Assembly: GCF_001692325.1 (NCBI RefSeq)
Contig: NZ_LXKN01000018.1
Location: forward strand, 372,001-436,000
Reading direction: 5' to 3'
Length of the DNA stretch: 64,000 nucleotides
Source: Rhizobium sp. AC27/96
Lineage (GTDB): Bacteria > Pseudomonadota > Alphaproteobacteria > Rhizobiales > Rhizobiaceae
The notes beneath the pieces are model-generated. The model ran no database searches, had not been told where the DNA came from, and worked only from the letters and a program-made list of their open reading frames with translations. The first letter of the stretch is position 1. Each line of letters opens with the position of its first letter. This document shows positions 44,773 to 53,227 of this stretch, piece by piece. A program made the translations under genes and the position numbers.

Positions 44773-46023
44773 TCAGCCGCGCCCATGGGAAGCGCGAGAA
44801 CGGCGGGCCAGCGAGTCGACAATCACGGCAATGGCAAGAACAGCGCCGGTGATCATGTAGCGAAGCGCCGATGACAGATCGAGCATGGTCAGACCGCTGG
44901 CGATCGACTGGATAACGATGATGCCAAGCAGCGCCGAATAGGCATTACCGCGACCGCCGAAGAGGCTGGTACCTCCGATGACGGCTGCGGCGATTGCATT
45001 CAGGTTGACATCGCCCGTGCCGGCCTGCTGGCTGGCAGATGCCAGCCGTGCCGCCGCCAGCACGCCGCCGAGGGCTGCAAACATGGCGCAGAGCACGAAG
45101 GCGCTCGTATAGATCATCCGCACATTGATGCCGGCGCGCCGCGCAGCTTCCCGGTTGCCACCTACAGCCGACATGGACCGGCCCCATTGGGTACGCGTCA
45201 ACGCGTAATCCATGATGATAACGAGCACCACGAACAGGGCGAACATCCACGGAATGCCGCGATCCTGGTTGAGGTAGAAGGCGACGAACTCCAGCGCGAC
45301 CGTGATGGCGACAGCCTTCGCAACGAGGCCGCCGACCGACGGGGTCGACAGGTTTGCCTGCTGACGACGGCGAACCATGCTAAAGCCGGTAAACAACATC
45401 ACCGCGCCGGGAACAAGCGCCAGCACATAGGCAAGCGGTCGCGGAATGACCAGGAGCTGGCCGAAGTTCACGAGCCCCGAACCATAGGGCAGATTGATGG
45501 AGCCTGTGGCGCCGAGCAGATAGAGCTGCATGCCGAGCACCGCCAGAAGTCCCGCCAGCGTCGAAACGAAGCTCGGCATACCCAGACGATTGAAGAGCAA
45601 GGCGTAGATGATGCCGATCACGCCGCCGAAGACAAGCGCGGCCAGAATAGCGAGAGCCACAGGCCAGCCTTCGTTGACCCAGAGCATGCCGACCATGGCC
45701 GAGGCAAAGCCGCTGATCGAGCCCACGGACAGATCGATCTCGCCGACCATCAGCACACAGACGATGCCAAGCGAGATGATGCCGACAGTCGAGGCGTCAA
45801 ACAGCAGATTAGCCAGATTGCTGCTGGAAAGGAATGTCGGATTGAGCGTGCCGAACACCGTCCAGATGATGACGAGGCCGACGACGACAGGCAATGAGCC
45901 GAGATCACCTGACCGCACCTTGTCGATGGATGAACGGATCGTTGCGGCAATGCCGGTATCATGACTGACGCGGACGTCGCTGCGGTCGAGCAATGCCGTC
46001 GGCTGCTTCGTATCCTGGTTCAT
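44773..46023 (-). CDS. Ribose/fructose-type ABC transporter permease (ribitol operon)
   Basis: Inner-membrane protein of 416 aa with about ten hydrophobic segments; the family signature EIDLSVGSISGFASAMVGML and the C-terminal GGTSLFGGRGNAYSALLGIIV are present. It begins on the ATGA that ends the ATPase gene. Longer than RbsC (about 320 aa) and closer in size to FrcC-type permeases. Substrate inferred from the adjacent ribitol dehydrogenase. Confidence 0.9.
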   Translation of the reverse strand: MNQDTKQPTALLDRSDVRVSHDTGIAATIRSSIDKVRSGDLGSLPVVVGLVIIWTVFGTLNPTFLSSSNLANLLFDASTVGIISLGIVCVLMVGEIDLSVGSISGFASAMVGMLWVNEGWPVALAILAALVFGGVIGIIYALLFNRLGMPSFVSTLAGLLAVLGMQLYLLGATGSINLPYGSGLVNFGQLLVIPRPLAYVLALVPGAVMLFTGFSMVRRRQQANLSTPSVGGLVAKAVAITVALEFVAFYLNQDRGIPWMFALFVVLVIIMDYALTRTQWGRSMSAVGGNREAARRAGINVRMIYTSAFVLCAMFAALGGVLAAARLASASQQAGTGDVNLNAIAAAVIGGTSLFGGRGNAYSALLGIIVIQSIASGLTMLDLSSALRYMITGAVLAIAVIVDSLARRSRASHGRG

Positions 46024-46841
46024 AGCTGGCTCCCATCTCTTTGTTCTTGTTGAGCCTGAAGCCGCCCCGCACGCCGCGACACGGAATTTTCCGTGGCACC
46101 GGTGATGGCGCTAACAAGCTCCTGGTTCGATGTGTCGGGATAGAAAATGCCGTTGTTGCGGCCGAGGCGCAGCACGACGATACGGTCGGCAACGGCCCGC
46201 ACATCCTCCATATTATGGCTGATCATGATCACGCCGAGCCCCTTGTCGCGGACGCGCTCGATGAGGTTCAGCACCTCCGCTGTCTGCGCCACGCCGAGTG
46301 CGGCTGTGGGCTCGTCCAACATGATGAGCTTCGGCTCCAGCAGCAGCGAGCGGGCAATCGCCACCGTCTGCCTCTGGCCGCCGGAAAGCGAGGCGATCGG
46401 GATGCGTACGCTGGGGATGCGGGCCGCAAGCTCATTGAGCAGCGTCCAGGCACGCACTTCCATCGCCGTTTCATCGAGCTTCAGCGGGCTGAGCTCCCGA
46501 CCGAGAAAGATATTGGCGACCACATCGAGGTTCTCGCAGAGCGCCAGATCCTGAAAGACGGTGGCAATGCCGAGATCAAGCGCCGTGGCGGGATCGCTGA
46601 GCGTGACCGGCTCACCTGCAAATGTAATCGTGCCGGCGCTCGGCTGGTGGACGCCGGCCAAAACCTTGACGAGCGTCGACTTGCCGGCACCGTTGTCGCC
46701 GACAAGCGCCACGACTTCGCCGGCATGCACATCGAGGTTGATATCGGTCAGTGCCGAGACGGCGCCGAAGTGCTTGGAGACACCTCGCAGGCTGAGCACA
46801 GGTTCACCTGTGGGGCTTCTTTGATCGGAAGCGTCAATCAT
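46020..46841 (-). CDS. Single-domain sugar ABC transporter ATPase (FrcA-like)
   Basis: ATPase of 273 aa with one ATP-binding domain: Walker A GDNGAGKST, signature LSGGQRQT, Walker B LIMLDEPTAALG, H-loop MISHNMEDV. Most ribose-type systems use a double RbsA; the single domain resembles FrcA of rhizobia and would act as a homodimer. ATG at 46841 is preferred over the TTG at 46871 because AGAGGG lies about 9 nt upstream. Confidence 0.9.
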   Translation of the reverse strand: MIDASDQRSPTGEPVLSLRGVSKHFGAVSALTDINLDVHAGEVVALVGDNGAGKSTLVKVLAGVHQPSAGTITFAGEPVTLSDPATALDLGIATVFQDLALCENLDVVANIFLGRELSPLKLDETAMEVRAWTLLNELAARIPSVRIPIASLSGGQRQTVAIARSLLLEPKLIMLDEPTAALGVAQTAEVLNLIERVRDKGLGVIMISHNMEDVRAVADRIVVLRLGRNNGIFYPDTSNQELVSAITGATENSVSRRAGRLQAQQEQRDGSQL

Positions 46842-46928
46842 GGTTCGCCACCCTCTCGGTTCGGATTGCAATGAGATTTGGTTTGTTGCCGGCCGCCGAA
46901 GCGGCCGGACCCTGTCGAAGAGCTATGA

Positions 46929-48014
46929 TCAGCCGCCGATACCGAGCTTCTTGCAGCCTTCAGCGTAGCGATCGGTGCAAAGCTGGGCCGGTGTCTGGAT
47001 CGGCTTGCCGGCGACAGTCTTGTCGATGATCTCGGCCTTGAGATTGTCTGATGTGACAAGCGCCGGCGTGAAGAGCTTCGTTGGCGTATCGAAGAGTTTC
47101 GTGTCCGCCTTTGGCGTTTCGCCCGACAGTAATTCTATCGCGACATTGGCGGCAGCAGCGGCGACGATCTCGCTCGGCTTGGAGATCGTGTTGTACTGGT
47201 CGCCGGAAATGATGAGCTGCAGGCCGGCGATGGTGGCGTCATTGCCCGTGACCGGTGGCACCGGATCGAAGCCGGCCGCCTTGAAGGCCGCCACGGCTGC
47301 GCCGCCCGTGCCGTCATTGGCCGCGACCACGCCGAGGATCTTCTTGCCGAAGCGAGTGATCTGACCACTTGCCCATTGCTGTGCCTTCGGCGGCGCCCAA
47401 TCCGGCGTGTCGAATTCCGCCAGCACGGGATAACCGCCCTCGGCGAGACCGGCATGGATGCCCTTTTTGATAAGACCGGCGGCGGCATCGGTCGGCGAGC
47501 CGTTGATCTCCAGCAGGCCGCCATCCCCAGCCTTGACGTTCTTTGCCTTCAGGTGATCGACTAGTGATTTCGCGATCATCTTGCCGATCTCTTCATTGTT
47601 GAAGGACACATAGTAATCGGCCGCAGCCGACGGGATCGGGCGGTCATAAGCGATGACGCGAACGCCCTGGCTCTGCGCCATCTTGACCAATGAGGCCGCT
47701 GCGGTGGAATCGACCGGGTCGAGCACGATGGCCTTGGCGCCCTGCGAGATCGCCGAGTTGAACTGCTGCTGCTGGCGCGAAGCATCACCATTGGCATTCT
47801 GGTAGATGACCTTGCAGCCGGCGCAGAGCTTCTTCATCTCCGCCTGGAAACCGGGGAAATCATGCTCTTCGTAACGCGTGGAACTCTGGTCGGGCATCAG
47901 GAAAGCGACGGTTGCGTCCGTCACCTTGGCGGATTGCGCGAAAGCGGATGTGCCGCTCATAAGCCCGACCGCAAGAGCGGCTGCGCCGGCAATTTTCAGT
48001 GCGAAATGGTTCAT
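46929..48014 (-). CDS. Sugar-binding periplasmic protein (ribitol operon)
   Basis: Periplasmic binding protein (family 2, RbsB/FrcB-like), 361 aa. Signal peptide MNHFALKIAGAAALAVGLM with cleavage near AFA-QS. The mature part has the two-lobed pattern (VAFLMPDQSSTRYEEHDFP; AIVLDPVDSTAAASLV; GVVAANDGTGGAAVAAFKAAG). GGAG lies 8 nt before the ATG. First gene of the structural part of the operon; the ligand is expected to be ribitol or a related pentitol. Confidence 0.9.
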   Translation of the reverse strand: MNHFALKIAGAAALAVGLMSGTSAFAQSAKVTDATVAFLMPDQSSTRYEEHDFPGFQAEMKKLCAGCKVIYQNANGDASRQQQQFNSAISQGAKAIVLDPVDSTAAASLVKMAQSQGVRVIAYDRPIPSAAADYYVSFNNEEIGKMIAKSLVDHLKAKNVKAGDGGLLEINGSPTDAAAGLIKKGIHAGLAEGGYPVLAEFDTPDWAPPKAQQWASGQITRFGKKILGVVAANDGTGGAAVAAFKAAGFDPVPPVTGNDATIAGLQLIISGDQYNTISKPSEIVAAAAANVAIELLSGETPKADTKLFDTPTKLFTPALVTSDNLKAEIIDKTVAGKPIQTPAQLCTDRYAEGCKKLGIGG

Positions 48015-48214
48015 TGGAAATTCTCCGTTCCAAATGGTAATGGTTTCCCTCGATCATCACGGCTGTCCGCACGCGATGCTCTTGTTTGGCGTCCCCTGAG
48101 ACGATCATCCGACCAGGGTGACGGCTACTTTTCGGACAAGCGTTCTCCTTCGGGCGACAGAGGTGCCCGCTCGCTTGGCCGGAATTGTTGTCTTTCCTCC
48201 CCTTCCTCCTTCGG

Positions 48215-49099
48215 TTAAGCGGCCTCCACCGCGCGCGCATGCTGTGCCAATAGTGATCTGAACCGCGAGGGCGCCATGCCCTTCTGATCCAGAAAACGGC
48301 GATTGAAATTCGAGATATTGTTGAAACCGGCGGCAAAGCAGATGTCGGTGATCGACATATCAGCCTTGCTCATCAGCAGATGGCAGGCAAAGTTGACCCG
48401 CAGGCGGTTGACATATTGCACCAGCGCCATGCCGGTATGGCGGCGAAAGCTGCGCGAAAAGGCGCTCGGGCTCTGGCCGGTCAACTCGGCAAGATCGCAT
48501 TCGCTGAAAGGTTCGGTCAGATGCGCATTGATATAGGACAGCGCCTGATTGACGCCTGCTGACATGAAGCCGGAAGGGTCCGGCTGATAGCCCGCGCTGG
48601 CGAGCGAACGGGTGCCCTCGGCACTGCTCATCGCGTCGAGAATGTTCATGAAAAGCTCGATACGCCGAATGCCGGACGCCTGGACCAGCTCGCCGAGGAT
48701 AGGCCCGACGACAGCTGCGGTTTCTGGTGTAAAAAGCGCGCCGCGGCGGCTGGTCTCCAGCATCTCGGCGCAGGCCGATAATTCCGGGAAGATCTTGCTG
48801 GCATCGGCAAAGAAGGATTCCGAAAATTGCAGGACACGGCAGCGCAAGGGAAGCGTCACACCGGCCGGGACGTTGCTCACCCAGTTATGCGGCAGGTTCG
48901 GCCCGGTCAGAATCAGATTGCCGGGTTCGAACTCACCGATGAAATCGCCAATGAAATATTGGCCTGTCGTGGCAACGACGTGATGGATTTCGTATTCGGG
49001 ATGAAAATGCCAGCGGACCGTGCGGTAGGGATAGCCGTGCTCCCAGGCCTTGAAGGACTCGCCACTGCCGATCGCCACAACTTCCAAATCGGGGTTCAT
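48215..49099 (-). CDS. AraC-family regulator of the ribitol operon
   Basis: Regulator of 294 aa: N-terminal cupin-like sensing half (TVRWHFHPEYEIHHVVATTG) and C-terminal double helix-turn-helix (CDLAELTGQSPSAFSRSFRRHTG; SITDICFAAGFNNISNFNRRF). Start at 49099 follows AAAGGAGG by 7 nt, so the longer frame to 49135 is rejected. It precedes the binding-protein gene by 200 nt on the same strand and is the natural activator of the operon. Confidence 0.9.
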   Translation of the reverse strand: MNPDLEVVAIGSGESFKAWEHGYPYRTVRWHFHPEYEIHHVVATTGQYFIGDFIGEFEPGNLILTGPNLPHNWVSNVPAGVTLPLRCRVLQFSESFFADASKIFPELSACAEMLETSRRGALFTPETAAVVGPILGELVQASGIRRIELFMNILDAMSSAEGTRSLASAGYQPDPSGFMSAGVNQALSYINAHLTEPFSECDLAELTGQSPSAFSRSFRRHTGMALVQYVNRLRVNFACHLLMSKADMSITDICFAAGFNNISNFNRRFLDQKGMAPSRFRSLLAQHARAVEAA

Positions 49100-49408
49100 C
49101 AGCCAGCCTCCTTTCGTCCGTCCGCACGCTACCAAGGCTGCGGCGCCTCCTCCCAGAGGCCATCACGTCTTCCATGAGGTCAAATCTACGCCTTGCGGCA
49201 ACCTGCCGCTACTACGCCTTGTACGCTCGACCGATACTTTTTTGACATGAAGGGCGGCTTATTTGGTCAAATGTGCAGTGCGGCATGGGCACTGCGATGC
49301 CGAAGCATTGATATCCGGCGCGGAGTGCAGAGATTTCTGCCGGGAGCCAAAAAGGGCCTACGACCGGTGTGCCGCTGGCCAGCCGCCAGCAACGGTTCGC
49401 CGGTTTCG
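49100..49408. other. Intergenic region without a supported gene
   Basis: About 310 nt between the AraC gene and the small membrane protein. A plus-strand frame at 49193-49468 exists but has no ribosome site or family resemblance. The AraC promoter should lie here; nothing specific is seen. Confidence 0.5.
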
Positions 49409-49516
49409 TTATTTCTTCTTCCCTTGATCGTGATGCCACTTGATGGCGAAGTACATGCCGGTGCCTAGCACGACAACCTTGAACACAATGAAGACTATAG
49501 GGAACCAATCCACCAT
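49409..49516 (-). CDS. 35-residue single-pass membrane protein
   Basis: Read directly from the sequence: ATG at 49516-49514, TAA at 49411-49409. The product begins MVDWFPIVFIVFKVVVLG, continues GTGMYFAIKWHHDQGKKK, and so has one hydrophobic helix (about residues 5-25) and a basic tail, the typical form of bacterial small membrane proteins. The composition is far from random. Ribosome site is weak (GGA 12 nt upstream). Function unknown; it neighbours a DUF983 membrane protein on the same strand. Confidence 0.6.
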   Translation of the reverse strand: MVDWFPIVFIVFKVVVLGTGMYFAIKWHHDQGKKK

Positions 49517-49622
49517 TTTGAATATTTCCAGGCTATGACTTGAGACTATCTATCGTGAGGGGCAGCGGCTCGAAACATCGTCGAATCCAACTTCCATCAT
49601 GGAATTCCCATCCCCGCAGACC

Positions 49623-50027
49623 TTAGTTCGCTGAATGCGGCGTCTCTGCTTCCGGCAGGCGGACGAGCTTGCCCTCTTCGGCCTTGTAGAAATACTGGCT
49701 TGCGACCAGCCAGCCTTTGAGCGGCCGCAATGGTGGAATGCAGGTTGCCAGCATGAACGGCCCAGTCAGAACGAAATGGACCCAGATCGGCGCGGAAAAG
49801 GCGACTTCGAGCCACACACCGAGCAGCACGCTTGGAATGCAGGCAAAGCAAATGACGAAGAAAGCCGGCCCGTCAGCAGGATCGGCAAAGGAATAATCCA
49901 AGCCACACGCTTCGCATTCCTTGCGCAGGGTCAGGAAACCATCAAACAGACGCCCTTGACCGCAACGCGGGCAACGACATCTCAAGCCGGTCTGCAACGG
50001 GCTCAGCGGCGGATATTCGGTATCCAT
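49623..50027 (-). CDS. DUF983 zinc-ribbon membrane protein
   Basis: Protein of 134 aa. Zinc-ribbon-like cysteines CRCPRCGQGRLFDGFL and CEACG at about residues 15-45 are followed by two hydrophobic helices (FFVICFACIPSVLLGVWLEV and WVHFVLTGPFMLATCIPP). This is the DUF983 family, common in alphaproteobacteria and often near cytochrome oxidase assembly genes. Start at 50027 is preferred; the frame to 50126 would run through the repeated ATTCAAT boxes. Control by the nearby MocR protein is inferred from those boxes. Confidence 0.8.
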   Translation of the reverse strand: MDTEYPPLSPLQTGLRCRCPRCGQGRLFDGFLTLRKECEACGLDYSFADPADGPAFFVICFACIPSVLLGVWLEVAFSAPIWVHFVLTGPFMLATCIPPLRPLKGWLVASQYFYKAEEGKLVRLPEAETPHSAN

Positions 50028-50063
50028 AGCAATCTCGCTTTCAAATGAAACCATTGATGCGAT

Positions 50064-50112
50064 GCATTCAATGGCTGTATTGGTTACATTCAATATAGAT
50101 ACATTGAATGTA
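50064..50112. promoter_or_regulatory. Three ATTCAAT boxes upstream of the DUF983 gene
   Basis: ATTCAAT at 50066-50072 and 50088-50094 and its inverse ATTGAAT at 50103-50109; the last is the centre of a perfect 13-bp palindrome TACATTGAATGTA (50100-50112). A fourth ATTCAAT lies at 50201-50207. The same palindrome occurs upstream of the MocR gene, so these are likely MocR operators. Confidence 0.6.
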
Positions 50113-50233
50113 AGATGCGAGTCCATTCGCCAGAATGACGCAGCCTACTGTGAAGGCTCGGGCGGCAAAGCCGCGCTGAACCGAAATCCATTCATTGCGC
50201 ATTCAATTTGTGCGCGGTGATAACTTACTGAGA

Positions 50234-51637
50234 TCAGAAGAAGGAAGCCGCCATTTCCGGCGGACCTTCAAGGGCATGCGCCATGAAGTCCAACGCGACT
50301 TTCAATCTCTCGCGGCTGACCGGACCGCCGAGGCAGACGCGCACGGCCTCCGGCGCCGGTCCCGTAACCGTAAAGGCATCGCTTGCCACAACGCCGATAC
50401 CAGAATTGCGCATATGGCTGCCGAAGGTCGAGCGCGTCCATCCTTTGGTCAAAGGCAGCCAGATGTTGAAACTGAGTGGATCGGCCCGATAGCTGCCGGA
50501 CGGAAATATGCTTGCCACCATCTCCTGACGGGCGGCGGCTTCCGCGCGGATGAATCGCAGAATACCATCGGCCGTGCCATCCTCGATCCAACGGGTCGCC
50601 AGCGCCATATTGAGCGGCGAGGCCATGACATTGCCGGTGCGCATGGCGCTGACGAACGGCCACACCGATTTGGTATCGGGTACGACGACATAGGCAAGCC
50701 GAAGCCCGGCTCCGATGCATTTTGCAAGCCCGCCAATATGCCAGGTCAAATCCGGTGCAATCGCAGCAAAGGGCAGCGGTCCCTGCGCGAGGATGAAACC
50801 ATAGGCATCGTCTTCTATGATCGGCACCCGATGTCGGCGGGCAACGGCGACAATCTCCTCGCGACGCTTCTCGGGAATGGTCAAGGTCAGCGGGTTTTGC
50901 AGTGTCGGATTGAGATAGAGCGCCTTCGGCTGCCGCCCTTTACAGGCTTCTTCAAAAGCTTCCGGCAGGATGCCCTCCTCATCCATCGCCACACCGGCAA
51001 GGTTCAGGCGAAGCTGGGCTGCGATCGAGCGCATGCCGGCGTAGGTGATATCCTCGCAAAGCACCACCTCGCCGGGCTTTGCAAGTATGCCGAAGATCGC
51101 AAGCAGGGTCGGATGAGCACCCGGCGTGACGAAAATGCGCTCCTGTGGCGGCGCCACTCCACGGCGGCCGAGCCAGGTGGCGGCAGCCTCCTTGTCCATC
51201 TCCGAGCCGCCGAAATCCTGATAGCGCAGCAACGATGTGAGATTGGCGGCTACCGCGGACATTCCCTCATGCATGCGCGCAACAAGGTCCGGATCAGTGA
51301 GATCAGGCGGCAAGTTCATCGAAAAATCGACGGCAGAAGCGCGACGCGGATCGGCAGCCATATCAAGAGAGAAGCCTCGACGCTCCCTGCCCGTGCCGCC
51401 GGCGACGAAGGTGCCGCGACCGACATGCGAATCCACCAGCCCGCGCTTCTGTGCCTCGACATAGCCGCGGGCGACAGTCGTGAAATCGATATTCAGGCGC
51501 TTGGCCAGTTCGCGCTGCGGCGGCAGCCTATCGCCCGCAGCCAGGACGCCGCTGCGCAAATCAATCTCGATCAGATCGGCGATGGCGATATAGCGCGGGT
51601 TTGTGGAGCGGCTAAGATCAGGGTGCCAATTCTTCAT
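50234..51637 (-). CDS. MocR-family regulator (GntR winged helix fused to aminotransferase fold)
   Basis: Protein of 467 aa. Residues 1-80 are a GntR winged helix (RLPPQRELAKRLNIDFTTVARGYVEAQKRGLV). Residues 100-460 are a fold-type I aminotransferase with PLP-site features NPTLQNP, IIEDDAYG and the lysine in GGLAKCIGAGLRLAYV. Such proteins sense PLP-linked amino compounds. Start at 51637 follows GGAG by 8 nt; the frame to 51862 crosses the operator boxes. It lies between cydX and the DUF983 gene, all on the minus strand. Target genes unknown apart from its probable own promoter. Confidence 0.88.
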   Translation of the reverse strand: MKNWHPDLSRSTNPRYIAIADLIEIDLRSGVLAAGDRLPPQRELAKRLNIDFTTVARGYVEAQKRGLVDSHVGRGTFVAGGTGRERRGFSLDMAADPRRASAVDFSMNLPPDLTDPDLVARMHEGMSAVAANLTSLLRYQDFGGSEMDKEAAATWLGRRGVAPPQERIFVTPGAHPTLLAIFGILAKPGEVVLCEDITYAGMRSIAAQLRLNLAGVAMDEEGILPEAFEEACKGRQPKALYLNPTLQNPLTLTIPEKRREEIVAVARRHRVPIIEDDAYGFILAQGPLPFAAIAPDLTWHIGGLAKCIGAGLRLAYVVVPDTKSVWPFVSAMRTGNVMASPLNMALATRWIEDGTADGILRFIRAEAAARQEMVASIFPSGSYRADPLSFNIWLPLTKGWTRSTFGSHMRNSGIGVVASDAFTVTGPAPEAVRVCLGGPVSRERLKVALDFMAHALEGPPEMAASFF

Positions 51638-51805
51638 GTCTGCGCTCCGGAATCTGGTTCGGATGGGAACCGACCCAACCGACATTGATGGTACATTGTT
51701 GCATAACACATACGTTATGTAAAAATGGCGGCCGTCTCTCGATAGCCGAATGACCAAATGTCGCAGCGCTGTATCCAGATTCGGCTTCGAGAAGACGAAG
51801 CCGGG

Positions 51806-51836
51806 ATTGAATGCATTGTGATCTACATTGAATGTA
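51806..51836. promoter_or_regulatory. ATTGAAT boxes upstream of MocR
   Basis: ATTGAAT at 51806-51812 and 51827-51833, 21 bp apart. The second forms the palindrome TACATTGAATGTA (51824-51836), identical to the one at 50100-50112. A further inverted repeat CATAAC-N6-GTTATG is at 51702-51719, nearer the start codon. Autoregulation by MocR is the simplest reading. Confidence 0.6.
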
Positions 51837-51923
51837 TACCCGCAACGGACACGAAACAGCACGCCGGTCTAGTCGGCGTGCCGTGTTTCCAAGCGAAGCC
51901 GTCGTGAGGCATTGGCCTGACAA

Positions 51924-52049
51924 TTATTGCCTCTGCGTGTCGGAGGCTTTCTCTTTTGCTCTATCATCGACGAGCTCGTACCACATGGCATTGAGGACGG
52001 CGAAAGCGGCGGCAAGCGGAAAGCCGAGAAGCCAGGCGAAGTACCACAT
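51924..52049 (-). CDS. cydX: Cytochrome bd oxidase small subunit CydX
   Basis: Protein of 41 aa starting MWYFAWLLGFPLAAAFAV, the CydX/CbdX signature, with a charged C-terminal tail. AAGGAG lies 7 nt before the ATG, and the gene starts 17 nt after the cydB stop. CydX is a single membrane helix that stabilises the haem centres of CydAB. A 100-residue open frame covers it, but only this start gives the family sequence. Confidence 0.92.
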   Translation of the reverse strand: MWYFAWLLGFPLAAAFAVLNAMWYELVDDRAKEKASDTQRQ

Positions 52050-52066
52050 GCGAAATCTCCTTGAAA

Positions 52067-53221
52067 TCAGTAGGCGTGACCGCCCTTGTCGTTGACGGTC
52101 TTCGCGTCGACCTTGCCCCACAGCACGCGGTAGACCCAGGCGGTGTAAGCCAGGATTATCGGCAGGAAGATGATCGTGACGACGAGCATGATGAACAGCG
52201 TCATGTGGCTCGACGAAGAGTCCCAAACCGTCAGGCTGGATCGCGGATCGAGCGATGATGGCAAGAGGAAGGGGAACATCGACAAGCCAACTGTCGAGAT
52301 GATGCCGAAGATCGCAAGCTTGCTGAACAGCAGCACCGTCACTTCGCGCCGGCCGAGCAGCGCAAGCAGGGCGGCGGCCGTGCCGACAAAGCCAAGGACC
52401 GGGGCAACGATCATCCAGGGATGCGCGCTGTAATTGGCAAGCCAGGCTCCCGGACTATGCTCGGCGGTTTTGAGCAGCGGGTTGGACGGTCCGGTCGCGT
52501 CGATGACGCTGGAGATGCGATAGCCGTCGATCCCAATCCAGAGAAACACGCCACCCAGCGCGAAGAGCACGATCACCACCAAGGCAGCGATACTGCCGTA
52601 ACGGCGAGCACGTTCCGCGACAACACCATCCGTCTTGACCCGGAGCCAGGCAGCGCCATGCATGACCAACATCGCGACGGACAGAACACCACAAAGGAGA
52701 GCATAGGGGTTGAGAAGCGCGAAGAAGGACCCTTCGTAATAGATCCGCATATCGTCATCGAACCTGAAGGGAACCCCCTGGAGAACGTTGCCGACCGCCA
52801 CGCCGAAGATCAGCGAGGGAACGAAGCCGCCGATGAACAATGCCCAGTCCCAGCCGGTTTTCCATGCGGCACTATCCCGCTTCGACCGATACTTGAAGGC
52901 GACCGGTCGCAGGATCAGAGCAAATAGGATGGCAAACATGGCGAGATAGAAGCCGGAGAAGGATACCGCGTAAAGCGGCGGCCAGGCAGCGAAGATGGCG
53001 CCGCCGCCAAGGATCAGCCAGACCTGGTTTCCTTCCCAGGTCGGGCCGATCGAGTTGATGGCAATGCGCCGCTCCGTATCCGTCCTTGCGACGAATGGGA
53101 GAAGCGTGCCGACGCCAAGGTCGAAACCATCGGTGACAGCAAAGCCGATCAGCAGCACGCCGAGAAGCAGCCACCAGATGATGCGCAGGGTCTCGTAGTC
53201 GATCAATTCATGCAGGATCAT
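52067..53221 (-). CDS. cydB: Cytochrome bd ubiquinol oxidase subunit II
   Basis: Integral membrane protein, 384 aa, with the CydB pattern ([43 protein letters not shown]). Eight to nine hydrophobic helices. It forms the CydAB heterodimer that oxidises ubiquinol and reduces oxygen to water at low oxygen tension. Separated from cydA by six bases. Confidence 0.95.
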   Translation of the reverse strand: MILHELIDYETLRIIWWLLLGVLLIGFAVTDGFDLGVGTLLPFVARTDTERRIAINSIGPTWEGNQVWLILGGGAIFAAWPPLYAVSFSGFYLAMFAILFALILRPVAFKYRSKRDSAAWKTGWDWALFIGGFVPSLIFGVAVGNVLQGVPFRFDDDMRIYYEGSFFALLNPYALLCGVLSVAMLVMHGAAWLRVKTDGVVAERARRYGSIAALVVIVLFALGGVFLWIGIDGYRISSVIDATGPSNPLLKTAEHSPGAWLANYSAHPWMIVAPVLGFVGTAAALLALLGRREVTVLLFSKLAIFGIISTVGLSMFPFLLPSSLDPRSSLTVWDSSSSHMTLFIMLVVTIIFLPIILAYTAWVYRVLWGKVDAKTVNDKGGHAY

Positions 53222-53227
53222 GATAGG

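Noticed and set aside
49193..49468. 91-codon plus-strand frame
   Set aside because: Antisense to the small membrane protein, Cys/Arg/Leu mixture without domain logic.
50195..51688. 497-codon plus-strand open frame
   Set aside because: Exact antisense of MocR, which has PLP and GntR motifs.
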